Positions 49,893 to 62,800 of a stretch of DNA of 64,000 bases are shown piece after piece. This DNA comes from Sitta carolinensis (taxonomy: Eukaryota; Chordata; Aves; Passeriformes; Sittidae). A program made the translations under genes and the position numbers. The first letter of the stretch is position 1; every line of letters begins with the position of its first letter. The notes under the pieces were generated by a model. It ran no database searches, was not told the DNA's origin, and was given only the letters and a program-made list of their open reading frames with translations. Location: NCBI GenBank assembly GCA_032173965.1, contig CM063284.1, positions 132,237,125-132,301,124 of the forward strand. The letters are read 5' to 3'.

Positions 49893-50481
49893 AAAATAGG
49901 AGAGGCCAATAGCATCTTGGCCTGTATCAGGAACAGTGTGGCCAGCACAGTGACTGTTCCTCTGTACACAGCACTGGTGAGGCCGCGCCTCGGGTGCTGT
50001 GTGTAGTTCTGGGCCTCACACTACAAGGACATTGGAGTGCTGGAGAGTGTCCAGAGAAAGACAGTGGAGCTGGGGAATGGTTTAGAGCACAAGTCCTGTG
50101 TGGAGCAGCTGAGGGTGCTGGAGTTGTTTAGCCTGGAGCAAAGGAGGCTCAGGGGAAACCTTACCACTCTCTAAACTAAAAGGAGGTTGTATGTAGTGAG
50201 TTGGGGGTCAGTCTCTTCTCCCAGGTATCAGGCAATAGGACAAGAAAAAATGGCTTTAAGTTATGCCAGAGGAGTTTTAGACTGACTATTAGGAAAAAAA
50301 ATTCTTCACCAAAAGAAGAATTCACTAGAACGGTCTACACAGAGAAGTAGTTGAGTCACTAAGGGATTTGTGGACGTGGTACTTAGGGACATGGTTTAGT
50401 GGTGGACTTTGCAGTGCCAGGTTAATGGCTGGACTCAATGATCTTAGTGGGCTTTTTCAACCTAAACTGTTCTATGATTCC
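49893..50481 (+). mobile_element. CR1 LINE, 5'-truncated and decayed copy
   Basis: Recognisable CR1 landmarks: AGAGGCCAATAGCATCTTGG, CACTGGTGAGGCCGCGCCTC, GGGTGCTGTGTGTAGTTCTG, TTAGCCTGGAGCAAAGGAGG and GGACTCAATGATCTTAGTGG, with the tail TGTTCTATGATTCC. Several small deletions break the reading frame. Confidence 0.93.
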
Positions 50482-53400
50482 AGAAACAGTTAAGGGAGAA
50501 ATGTGACTCAGCTTTGGGCTATCAGCATTAGAAGCCTTGAACTGGAGGGGACTTTCAGAGAGAAGAGCTTTACCTCTACAGAAGTCTTTATTTGGACAGT
50601 CACTGTAGAATACTTCTTGACTTGTCCATGTTGCCAACGGCTCAAGGATTCTTATAACAATCCTATTCTATCAGGACAAAGTAGAGGTGTCTTATCAGAT
50701 TTAAAGGCTTTAAAAAGGTTTTATTTCCATTTGCTTAATATGGGTCTTGAAAAACGTTAGGGGACTATAGAGACATACCTAGAAGATGAACTGGAATGTG
50801 GAAGGACCGCTTAGCAATTTGTGATATACATTTGTACTCTTACTACCTCCTATATGCCAAGTAGTGCGTATGCCTCCTGCATACACACCTGCAGTCATCT
50901 GTTTCCTTCATAAATTTCTATTAGTGTCTTCAGACATAACTCCTAGAACTTTAGGCGAATTTCACACTACCTTTACTAATTTTGGAAAGGAGCATTAACA
51001 CTTCATTGAAAAAACTATTTAGCAAGATTATGAAATAAAATTATTAGAAATAATAACAGAAATAGAGAAAATATTTTTAAATTATTACTAGAAACAAAGT
51101 ATTAGAAATAAAGTAATTCTGAAAAGACAGAATGAAAACCAGGAAGAATACTAGAGCCACAGCTATCAAACCATGTTCAAGATAAAAATATTGGCATGGT
51201 ACATAAATCTACAGCAAGGCAGAGTTTTTTCCTAACAGCCCTACTGCAGTTAATGTAGTATATCTTTCAGATGAAACATATATACAGATCAGAAGAAACT
51301 GTGACAGTTATTTCTCACAGAGATTTCACTGTCAGGGGATGTTTCCAAAATTTTGGCACTATGTACAAAAGATTGCATTGTTTTTGTCTATTATCTATTT
51401 TCCATGTAGTCATGGTTTGTAATACATTTTGGCTGTGATAATTCAAGCTTTCTAAATGTACTACCACTTCCTACTTCTAGTTGTGCATGTAGATTTCATG
51501 ACGTTTTTTGCTTCTGGGGTAACTCACAGCTTGGTTTATGTGAGGTCAGTTTCTTGATCATGGTTTAACAGCTGTTCCAGTCCACCAAAGGTCCAATGCA
51601 ATTGGCATCATGAAGAAGCTTCAGCAGATGGCAATAGCACATGCCAAAGCCATCAAATGTCCTTTAGCAGATCATCTCCTGGCAGTATGTGTCAAACACC
51701 AACAAGAAACACTAAATGCTTGCATATCTTCCCTTTCTTGCTATCAAGCAGGTGTCAACAGCAGTCCCCAAACCCAGGATCCCCCAGCTGAGTTATCCAA
51801 GTGAAATATTACTGATGCCTCAAATGTGGATAGCAGCAGTGCTGTTTGAGACAAAACATCTCACTGACCACCAGTTCCCACATTTTTGTTACACTGCTGT
51901 GGCTGCTGTAGAGATCCATAATGAAATAGGCTGGGAACTGATCAAGCAGAAAAAAAGAATCAGCAGGAAAAAAAGAAAAACGTTTCATGGTCCTCCACTT
52001 CAAGAACACAGCAGTGTCTACTCATTCTGTGGTGAGAATCCATAACTAAAAGGTGCTCCTTAAGATTTTAATACTGCTTCAGAAAGGCATCCAAAAATTA
52101 GTCATCTGATTTTGTAGGTATTTTACTTTCCTAACTACCTATTGTTCTCTTAGACTCCAGGAGTCTAGTTAAAAAATAAATACTTCAAATTACCAAATTC
52201 TCATTCAGTCTTCATTAAACAGATAAAAAAAATTAAAATGCCACCATTCTGACATTGCTTCAAATATGTTACATGGGAATACTTAGACTTTTCCAATTTG
52301 AGTTAAAAAAAGTTAATGTTTTCCCTTTCTTGTTTACTAAAGCCTTCAGAGTATCAATTAAGTATGAATAAAATGCATAGAATGCTTTTCCTGTGGTCAT
52401 ATAAAAATCATGATAGAGGAGGCACTTGTACAGTGTTCATACTTCATAAAACCATATTGGATTTTATTATCAAATATATTTTCTGTACTTGGGGAATAAA
52501 GTCCAGAGCTTGCAGCTCCTGAAACTACAAGTTCTCCAAAGCTTCAACTGCAACACTTGCGTGAAAAAGTTATGTTTTGTACTCTAGACTGGCATGGAGA
52601 CTGCTGGATAATCTAAGTTTGTGGCTGCGAGAGTAACTGAGCCAGGAGGCACTGTTCAGGCCAGTCTATAATTCCACAATCTTACTTGGTTGCTGCAGGA
52701 CCTGGCTGTGGGCCCAGCACATCTTCACCTTGTAAAGGAGGCCCCAGAGAAGTAATACCATCAGAACTGCTTCCCGGGATGCCCACTCCTCTTGTAGGTT
52801 TTGGTATACAGCTCCTGGGGGCTGGAATTATGGCCACCACTGCTTTAAGCCACTCAAAATATTTTGCATTTGTAACCTTCAGTTAATGTGTACGGGTTAA
52901 AGAGGGAAAGAAAATTAGAGTTTCTGTTCTGTAAGAAAAAACTTTGGTGCCCCCTTGTGATATTTTGTTATCAGTATTTGAAATTAAGGGCTATTTTCAG
53001 GGAGGGAAGCATTTGAACATTAAGACAATTTCCCATTTAAGTTAATTGAGCAAAGCATTTCATGAATTAATTTGTTCCATTGGTATCCATTTTGTGTTGT
53101 ACGACATTCTCCCTAGACTACTTCATGAGAGTAAGCCAAGGAAAGAGTCCAGAACAGGAACTTAAACAGTGTCCCAATGAGCATTTCTGTTTGGAGCAGA
53201 AAACAGGACCCATTGTACTTTCTCGTATTATGCCTATTTGGGATACAGAAGCTTGAGCATTTTCTTAACAGAAACACATCCAGCAGAAATGCTGAAACAT
53301 AACTGCATCCCAGTAATAGTTTTTGTACATCATAACAGAGTACACAAGGGCAAAAGGATAAAGGAAAATGAAGACTAAAATTGCAATATTCATGGGAGTT

Positions 53401-56400
53401 CTAATTTTGTACAAGTCTTTTCAAAAGAGGAGAAAATGTTTGCAACACAAGCAGAACTCATTTTTAAAAGCCAAAAATGTTACTATGGCTACCATCTCCA
53501 GAGCATCTAATCTACCAAAATGTGCACCAGGAAAACGTGATGTATTCAAACCAGAGGAAAATTCCATTTTGTAGCCCAGTGGTCTAAATATAGGCCGGGT
53601 ACTGTGGTACTGAGTCCTGGTAGGACAAAGCACCTGTAGGAGATGTGTTCTTCAGGCCCCTAATAATGTATTACACACAGTTCAGGACTTTGGGTACTTC
53701 AGTGTCTGCTCAGTGAACATGAGATAGGAGTCCTCCATTTAGGCACCGGCAGCACTTGAGGATGATAATTAACATTTTTACTAACATGGAAAACCACTGC
53801 ATTTTGTAACTGAGCAACTCAGCAATAATTTTGCAACTCCAACCTTTTACCAATCATTACTATGTTTAGGGTACTACTGCTTTCCAACTAGCTGTCCCCC
53901 TTTTCCCTGTTACTATCCTTTTACCTCTTCTGCTGGTTCTAGCCATGCCACAGTATTTAAGTAGTTTCTGGAAACAGGTTTTTCATTATGAGTCCAGAGT
54001 GACAAGCAGCAGCTGAAATACATGCACGGGTTCCACATCCCATTTACCTACAGAGAGATTAAAGGTACCTACAGAATTAAGGCACAAGCACTGTCGCAGA
54101 ATTGCTTTCCGAATGAGTGTTAAAGCACAGAGGGGGAACACTTTTAGCATTTGAACTCATCTTCAAGTCAGAAGTCTACTTTTACATAAAATTTAGAGTG
54201 TTTGACAGTGCTTATAAGTTCATTCAAAATGTCATGCCATCAATATTTTCAGCTGAAGAGTTGGTTTCATTACTACTCATTCACTAGCACCCAGCTCAAT
54301 AAGGTCTTATTAGCATTTAAGCGTCTGACAAGTTTTGGTAAGTTCTAACACTCTCCAGAAGCTTGTCAAAGAGAAAAAATGTGTTAAGTTTTGTAATGGG
54401 TATTTCAAGTAACAGAGCTCAGAAAGCAAAACATAAATATAAGCTTTGTTTTTGTTTAAACAAAAATAAACACATTATTCCCAAAAAGCAGTCAGGTTCT
54501 GCTGTGGCATCTGACAAGTGATAACAGAACCTGCTAGATATTTTGCATCAAAAAATCTCATAAGTTTCAGTACAGACAAAAAATTGCACCTGTAAAAATA
54601 TAATATAATCACATCAAATATTAAATCATTGCAAGACTCAAGCAGAGAAAGAAAGAAGCCTGAAGCTTAGAAGAACAAAGTACGAGATTACACACTTAAG
54701 AGTCAGTAGAAATTAATAGAAAAACATTTGGATGTTTTCAAAATTTGTGAGAAGAATGTAGGAGTACTACACTAAGTGACTGAACTGTGACTATGCAGAA
54801 GACCTATATAAGAAATTTTAAAAATAGTTTATCTTAGTATGCATTGGTCAAAGTACTTCTTGTAGAGAAAAGAAAGGCATAATATTATTCCAGTTCTTGA
54901 GAAGGTTTCACTTGGAATAAATACTGGTGGAATTGAACCAAAGAATAGATTCCACTGGAAATAGTGAGGAGTTGTTAGACACAACATTGGTTGTTGGATT
55001 GTCATAAGAGATGAGACTAAATTCAGAGGATTTTTGTCAGTGAAAGTACAATCATAATATTAGGGTAGAAAAGTCTAAGGGAAGGATGAGAAATACAGAA
55101 TAACTATTTTAACAGCAATGCTAAAAAAAGGCAACCGGTTATGTGACTAGTTGAGCAATCTGGAGTAGGTCACCAACATGGCAATGGGACAGTATTCTAA
55201 CCAGTTTTAAGACAGAACTTCATGAGTTGACATAAGAGCTTGTCATTAGACTCCAGGAGCCCCTTTCTAATCTGACACTGCTGTATTTCTTCATGTGCCT
55301 ATGAAAACAGAAATAAAAGAAATTACTTCTTGTATTAAAATTAATCAGCATGGCCTCAATTGCCTAAGGTATTTCAAAGAGTAACCAATATATGGAATAG
55401 GAAAATGATCTGACATACGGTGTTGAGCTACTTAATTTAATGACCAAATTTTTTTAATCATTTTTGGCTAGTTAGTGATAAAACATACTAACATTCCCTA
55501 GCCTATAAACAATTCCAAAGATTTATAACCATTTTTTGCCTACGCTCTTCCATACTTGTCACCAAGGAAAGAATGATCAGAGTCTTAAGTAATTTCAACT
55601 TCCTTCTCGCAAACCACTTGAGGTTTATGGTTGCTGCTCCAAAAAAAAAAAAAAAAGTATGAAGTAAAATTCTTGCAGCAACATCTGTCAGCAGCAAAAG
55701 GTTACTTCCAATAATTCTATTTTAGAATTTAAACCCACAGCTCTGGCTCAAACCATCATGATCAGAAAACTAAATTAATTCCCTGGGCATTTGTAGGCAA
55801 TGTCACTCCTCCCACTATAGATCATGTCAGTCTGAAGGGAAATCAGGATTGTGAAAATAAAGTTTTCAACAGCCCAATACTAACCCAAGCATTATCTTGA
55901 ACATTATCCCCATGTTCCAGAGGGAAAGACAATTCACTCCTCCCTTTCCAAAAATCTGTTGTCAGCTGTAAGAAGAAATATTGAGCTGGAGAATAACTGT
56001 GGGCAGGACATTTTAGAATACCCTTGATCATTTGTCATTTCTACTCCAGGAGTACTTTTGCATCCTTCTTATCTGTGCTAGCACCTGACCTCAGGTCTCC
56101 AAGAATTAGTTCAGCCCAATAGAAAAAGAAATGTGAATCCCTGGATTCCTGAATACTTGTAAGCTGTTTTCTGTTTGAATTTTTTAGTTCATTGGAAGAG
56201 AGGTGGGGTAGGGGGTCATTTGGGGGATTTGTTTGGTTTTGTGTTGGGTGTTTGGTTTTTTATAGGTTCTCTTTTGCTGTTTCATCAAAGTCCAGATTCA
56301 CTCATGTAGCTTTGTGATATGTGATGGATACTAATAGAGAGTCACAGGATAGAGAAAAAAAAGCATACTAACAGTAACTCTTTACTGCCACTCTCCAAGC

Positions 56401-56826
56401 CCAAATACTTAACTTCTGTCAATAAAGCAATCATATAATGAAAGAATTTCGATTCCTTTCACCCAAACCGTTAGAAAATATTTTAGATAGCTACCATATA
56501 TCTTGTGTTCTATTAATGTGTAGGTAAAGAATAACATATCACTACTTTATTTTTCCCTTGTATCAAGGAATAAAGCTAATTTTATTTTAAAAGAAATTGT
56601 TTAAGAAAGCATGTCTGTCATAGAGAGTACATTTACCCAGAGATGAGAAGTCTGGCTTCTCACTTCCCCCACCTCTGGTATAGCAGTGATAACCACAGGG
56701 AACACATCTCACTCTAACAGCAAAGCATAGATTACTTTTGTAATCACCAGATTACATTTTTTGAAAGGCCCAACTGAGCAAGAGACATGGCTCAAGAAGA
56801 CAATTTTGTGAGATGGATTTAGAAGG

Positions 56827-56857
<31 letters not shown>

Positions 56858-56900
56858 AACACCAAGAAACTTCTACATATGCCAAAAAAAAAAAAAAAAA
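56827..56900. repeat. Paired A-runs (A30 and A17)
   Basis: A30 at 56827-56856 and A17 at 56884-56900, separated by about 27 mixed bases. No element body was recognised on either side. Confidence 0.85.
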
Positions 56901-59324
56901 TTTTGACTTCAGTGAAATAGGACTTCAGTAATTTTTTTCCTTTGAAGCTTCTCCTTCTTGAATGGCTACTGTAGACAAAGATACCACTTTTAAAAACAAA
57001 CAATGCATATACCAGAACCAATTTACTCAATCCTCTATACTGTTTGGAGAAGCTAACACAACTCTTAACCAAATTTTCTCAAATAGAAAAGATAACTGAT
57101 TCTTAAACTGAGAACTGAGTTCCTGTATGGTTTTCCACACAAAGGTGCACCTATTTTGTTACTTTCAGAACTATTGAACCCCATGGATTTCTGGATCATG
57201 CTGCAACACTTCACAGCAGAATGCAAGCTAGATACTCTCACTGTTTATAATAACTTTCCCATAAATTTCAAGAATTCATTTTAAGCTTTTTTATTAAAAT
57301 GAGACATTTTAGAGATATTGGTACTTAGCAAAGGTAACATGCAGTGATGACAATAGCAGTCTGAAGTGTTATGACATGCAATAATTAATCTGCATTGCAT
57401 TTACTACCATACCCTTGTTTATTTGGTAATTCAACAGAAAGAAACACAACAAATCCAAATTATTATAAAGATAAAATTATTATAAAAACATATATTCAGA
57501 TTCTTGTGTAATATAATTTTCTGTCTAGAAAGCTAATAATTTTAATCTTTAATAGAAAGTATTAAACAGCTCTAAAAAAAAAGTATATATACCTAAGGAA
57601 TAAAGGACAAATCCAATGGTTCTTTGAACTTACTTAACTTTTAAGTATACCTTGAAGACCCGAAGTTCTAAGTCATTAGAGAAATGCAAATATTAAACAA
57701 ATCAAGTTATTTAACCATTGTCCCACGTGCAGTCTTGTCCTCCATAATGGATGCCATTCTTCCTAAACCAAACCTATACGCACATACCTCTATATTCCCT
57801 ACCTTGCTCAAACTATTCTCTTAGAATAGACTGAGCAGTCTTCAACTTGCTACCAGTCTAACTTAAGGACAAGGCAAAGGCTCAGCAAACACCAATATAA
57901 GTATGGAATTAAAGTGTTGATACTTATATTCATGCATTAAACATGATCTTCTGGCAGATATACTGGGTTGACTTCTTTACTAATTATGTTTAGTTAATAG
58001 AGTTAGTGTTAAAATTTCCTTACCATTTTATTAACCATGTTGTCCTCCTCCTTCCAAATGCTATGTGAATCTACTATGCCAAAAATGAATGGTAAAAGTA
58101 TTAACCAAATTACAGATCACAAGCATTAGAGATGAGAAATAAGAAGTGATAGTTCTAGAGCATCCTGAAGTTATTATCCTGGTCCACTTGGCTTAAACAT
58201 CCACAGATTGTATGGAAAAACAAAGAAAAAAAAAACAAACTTAGGAGGTTTGCAATTTTTAGACACTAAAAAAAAGGGGGGTTGTGAATAAATATTAAAA
58301 GAGGCAAATACAAAGTTTATGGTTTACTTGGAAGCTCTTATTTTGTTTTTTGGGGGTTTTTTTTATATCTGACTTCTTAAAATAGCTCAGTGGTAAGGCT
58401 TACCTACAAATTCACACTGTAAAGTGACCTCATCAAAAATATGGCACAAAAGACAACATCAGAGGGAAAGTAGGAAATAAACAGCAGTTGACAACAAGTG
58501 TTCTGCAAGATGCTTGTTTCAAACGAACTTTTTGGAAGGACAAGTAGGACAATATCAATTGTAGAAGTCAGTTGATATTATATATTCATAGAAGTACTGC
58601 GTCTATTTTCATCACCTGTTTCAAGCTGTTTGCAATTTCTAGGATACAAACCAAAACCACACAAAAATTGAGGTGCAAGAGACAGATTGAGTTAGTTTTC
58701 TAGAAGGGATCAGCATATTAAGTTCAAGAGCAAAATATGTTAATTTCCTTTATTAAATCTAGAGATAGAGAAAGTAACTTCCAGGTGTAGATAAACCTAT
58801 AGCTCAAGGACAAGTGTGAAGATGACCTGGTACCAGGGAGCTGCAGTCAAGTCAGATTAAGCATAAAGGTGAGCTCTCAACAGCAAAGGTAATGCCACAG
58901 CATTTTTAGACATGTGAACATATACAGTATCACCTGAAGTCTTCAAGACAAAAACTCAGTAAAACTCTGTACAACAGAATACCCACACAGCATCAGCTTA
59001 TTTTATAAATTACTATTCCATTGACTTCCGTTACAGAGGCTAAGAGAACAACAAATTAATTCTTGCAATAAAAAGTTCAGATAACTAATGGGTTGGTTTT
59101 GACGAATCACCACCCATATTAATAGAAGTATTTTTTGCAAATGTACATAGTGCCTCACTTTGAGACATTTTTTAAATAGTTACTATAATTTAAAGTGAGT
59201 AAATAAATCTGATTTCAAAGACATTTTTAGAAAAAAATTTATTTAATTTGTCTTTAAGACAAGAACATTTTTAAACATCCATGAGGTGCTGTAAGCTAAA
59301 TATTGAAGATCATATTTAAGACAC

Positions 59325-59330
59325 TTTATT
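59325..59330 (-). terminator. FBXO43: Candidate polyadenylation signal for FBXO43
   Basis: AATAAA on the minus strand about 270 bases after the stop codon; a second candidate lies at 59238-59243. The region is AT-rich, so these could be chance. The cleavage site cannot be told from sequence alone. Confidence 0.3.
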
Positions 59331-59596
59331 TAAAAATTAAAATGTTAGTAAGTTCCTACCTACTACATAACAGGTAAAACAAGACATAAAACATTTTTAA
59401 ACCTTCATTTTTTTAAAAAACAAAATTACACTATGTTAATTAAGATATACGCATAAGAGGTTATTTTGGTAAGTCAGCAAGAACAAATGCAATGAAACTT
59501 TCAAAACACATACCTTTAGGAAGAATAGGAACAAGATTAGGAGTTTAGAGGAAGGGGAAAAGGAATTAAATGTAAGGAGTTACATACTTTACATAT

Positions 59597-59845
59597 TTAG
59601 AGCCTTTTTAAATTTCTTTTGCTTTGGGCACTTCCTGGTGGAGCATCTTTTTTATTCTTCCATTTGGCAGATAAACTATTACACTCTTTTGACCCATGGA
59701 ATGCATGCAGACATAAAATACAGAACTCAAATGCACATTCTTCTCTGCTACATAGTCCCCATTTCTTTACCAAGTGATATTTAGCAGGATATTGACATCT
59801 TGGACAGGGTTTTAGAGCTTCATCAGTGAACAGAGTTTTAGCAAT
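59597..59845 (-). CDS. FBXO43: FBXO43 last coding exon (zinc-binding region and RL tail)
   Basis: 249 bp including TAA; phase 0 start. Acceptor TCTTGCTACAG|ATTGCT. It encodes [17 protein letters not shown], then [20 protein letters not shown] and KECN. The cysteine/histidine set of the zinc-binding region is complete, and the tail [11 protein letters not shown] is the same as in mammals as I recall it. This is the best conserved part of the gene. Confidence 0.98.
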   Translation of the reverse strand: MAKTLFTDEALKPCPRCQYPAKYHLVKKWGLCSREECAFEFCILCLHAFHGSKECNSLSAKWKNKKDAPPGSAQSKRNLKRL

Positions 59846-62800
59846 CTGTAGCAAGAGAAGGAAGAAAAGAGGTATTTAGTCTTGGAAATGAAAATGTTCT
59901 AAAAACTGAAAACAAAGCAATCCTTAGATACCTACTTTCATATATTGTTCCTGCCTACTAGCTGAGTGGGAAACAGAATTGCATCTCCTAGGTGTAAGTT
60001 CAGTGTATGAAGGTGGTGTCTGCAAAATAGGCGTTCTGGCTTGAGCTTGAACAGGCCTTAGAGCAGATCTATTGAGAATATTAAGTCTTGTAGCAGCATC
60101 TTCAGCCTTCAGTAAATATTCCTGTTATTTATAATTATTCAAAACCCCCCCCCCCAAAAAAAAAAAAAAAAAAAAAAAAGGAGAAAAAAGGGCAAAAATT
60201 AGGATTTTATTTAATTAGGGATTTGCAGCTGGATTTTGTTTGGGTTTTTCCCCCTGCAACAACACATAAGAAAACTTTATATATATATATATATATAAAG
60301 TATTTACCATTAATTGTCTATATTTAACAAGGGATCAAGAGAGAGGTCATCAAAAACCAATTCCCATGAGCAGGGTAAAAAGCCAACTCTTTCAGCACAC
60401 TCAACTAGTGCTCATTTGTGAATTAGGACATCTCAATAACAAGTGTGCTATCATGTGGAAGAGCTGAAAAAATATACTGCTATTAATATGCTTACTTTTC
60501 TAGATGCTCCTTAAAAAAACCTTCTGTAGACCCTTCTGATGTTCACAAATACACCGTGACCCTGTGACACAAGCAGTCCTGAAAATAATCGGGAAGTAAT
60601 CTAGAGCAGGTCCTACAGCACTGCAGACTAGAGCAAAGTGGGCAATGAGGAACAGCACAACGGTATGAGCAGAGTGAAAATCTAAAGCTAGAATTAGTTA
60701 AGGAAGAGAACCTACAGATTCTCAAGAAAGGTCAGGAGGGGTAAATAAGAATCTTACATGGTTGAAAGACCAGTACTCAAACTGCAGACCACTGAAAAGC
60801 AGTAAAATCCATTACACTCTCTTGTTAGAATCCATCACCTACTCTTTTTGGAACTATCTCTGTCAGTTATTTTTCTGTAGCTTTACAAGATGTTTCCTCT
60901 TTCCCTTCTATCTTCTTTCACACTTGAAAAAAAAATCACGTCTGAGAATCTTACCCGAGCTGCTTCTTTCAGCTGTTTTGTGTACAACTTTCTCCTCTTA
61001 TCTGCACTTCTGTCTTGTACAATGATTTCACGCCAGTTTTTGCTTACTTTCCAAACGCTGGAACAATTAAAAAAAGTATCTATTTTCAAGTAGTGCAGAA
61101 GTCATGATAGCAAGACTGACTGGTAAAGATTTTTGCATGGTTTCGTATACTCTTGGTCATTTTACAGACTGCTGCTATGGACTGGTTCATTATTTTGTTA
61201 TGAAACACAAATCTCATACTTTACATATTACATAACAGAAGAGTCAGCAACATTAACAGCAGAGCATATCTTTGACTTAAAAAGTAAATCAATTTCTTCT
61301 TCCATATAAGCCACCTACCGAGATTGCTTCTAGTCACATTTTTGTGAAGAGTTCTGAAAACATCTGTGCCCTTATACTTTCATCTATTTGCCCATTCCTT
61401 TTCTTACTAACAAGAAATAAATCAAGAGCATTGTGTGAAATGTAACAGTTTCTATTTATTAGAAATGAATCCAGAAGTTTATTCATGAATCAAAATTCTT
61501 TGAGCATCTTTGAACTGAGGAAATAAAATGCACAAGAAGAATTAAATTAATTAAAGAAAATATGTTTTGAGTGCTATGCACTATTGGGAACTTGTTATGA
61601 GAATAAATTACTTTCTAGGCCTAAAGGAATTTTTAATGTATTTTAAAATTCACAAGTATTGTGATTTAGTTCTGAGTTGATTAATTTTCCATGTTTAGCT
61701 TTTTAATGCCACAATTTATTTTTAGCTCTACACAGAAAGACCTATGTTATTAATAGTGATAAAACTTTTAAATTTTCTTCAGAAGCAAACAAATTTTACA
61801 AATAACCAGTATTCCAGAAGTTATTTTAATTAATTTGCAGAAGCAAATCTTTTTCCCTTTATTTTGTGTGTGTGTGTGTAAAGCAGGAGTACTTACCTGC
61901 ATAGACTTTCCAATGTCAAAGCATCTAAAACTATAGCAAGAACATGTTTTAAATTTCTATCTTTCAATTCTGTTAAAATATCTAACTTTTCAAGGCCCAT
62001 TTTCTTGCCAATAAGTCCAGGAAGAACATGATCTAATGCAAATATTTCTGTTCCATCAATATCCTCTGAGATTTGCTTTTGCTGTGATCTTTGTCTTTGC
62101 AAGCAAATTTCATGAACTATTTTCAGAGCCGGAGTTCTTGAGAGATCTCCATGACTTACAACCAGGTCTCCACTGGGCCGTTCTTTTAGAACTAACTCAT
62201 GATCTTCACTGACAAAATTTCTTTCTCTTGTTAATATATGCATTGAAGCAGGACTGCCATGATTATCTTCTGTCTCTGACTGGGAGCCTAGCTCCCGAAG
62301 AGTGGATAACCTTCTGACTCGCTTAAGCTTTCTTGTCTTTCTTTTACTGTCTAAAGTTTTGGAATCTTCTTTGTGCTTTTGGAAGAGCTCTTGAAAAGAT
62401 CCCTCGTAATCCGACAATGAATCTCCTGATTTGTCCAAAGGAAGTGAATTATATCCACTATCCTCAGGCGTTGAAAGATCTGGGTAATTTGCTGCCTTAA
62501 CAGGGGGAGAGTTTATATCACATAGTCCAAAGTTCAAGTTCTCTACAGGACTGGCAATAGAAGTCAGGAATTTACCCTCACTGGCCTCAGGTAACACACT
62601 GTAAGTAGGAGTCTTAAGCACCCCATCTCTAACACTCATACGAACATTTTCATTAAACTCGTTAATGTTACTAGCAGTGACATCCTTCCACTGAATTGGA
62701 GATAAGCTTCCCGATTCTAACAATAAGGGGTCCTTACACTGGGATTCATCTTGCGTAGAAGTCCTTTGTTGTGAAAAGCAAAGCCTCTGGTTTGGAGATT

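Larger units (their letters stand above)
46735..59596. other. Intergenic region between RGS22 and FBXO43 (about 12.9 kb)
   Basis: Contains the CR1 copy at 49893-50481, a perfect 16-bp inverted repeat near 49116-49170, A-runs at 56827-56856 and 56884-56900, and a G-rich stretch near 47566-47584. The right end is expected to hold the FBXO43 3' UTR. Open frames up to about 109 codons (for example 51716-52045, plus) show no domain I recognise, and no splice-linked gene structure was found on either strand. Confidence 0.55.
60122..60954 (-). other. FBXO43: FBXO43 intron between the F-box-end exon and the linker exon
   Basis: 833 bp, donor GTAAGA. Close to its acceptor it carries C11 (60145-60155) next to A24 (60156-60179), i.e. 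T24-G11 in gene sense, and a (TA)n run near 60276-60297. Nothing else recognised. Confidence 0.6.

Noticed and set aside
56752..57072. 106-codon minus-strand open frame
   Set aside because: It is driven by phenylalanine runs translated from poly(A)/poly(T) tracts.
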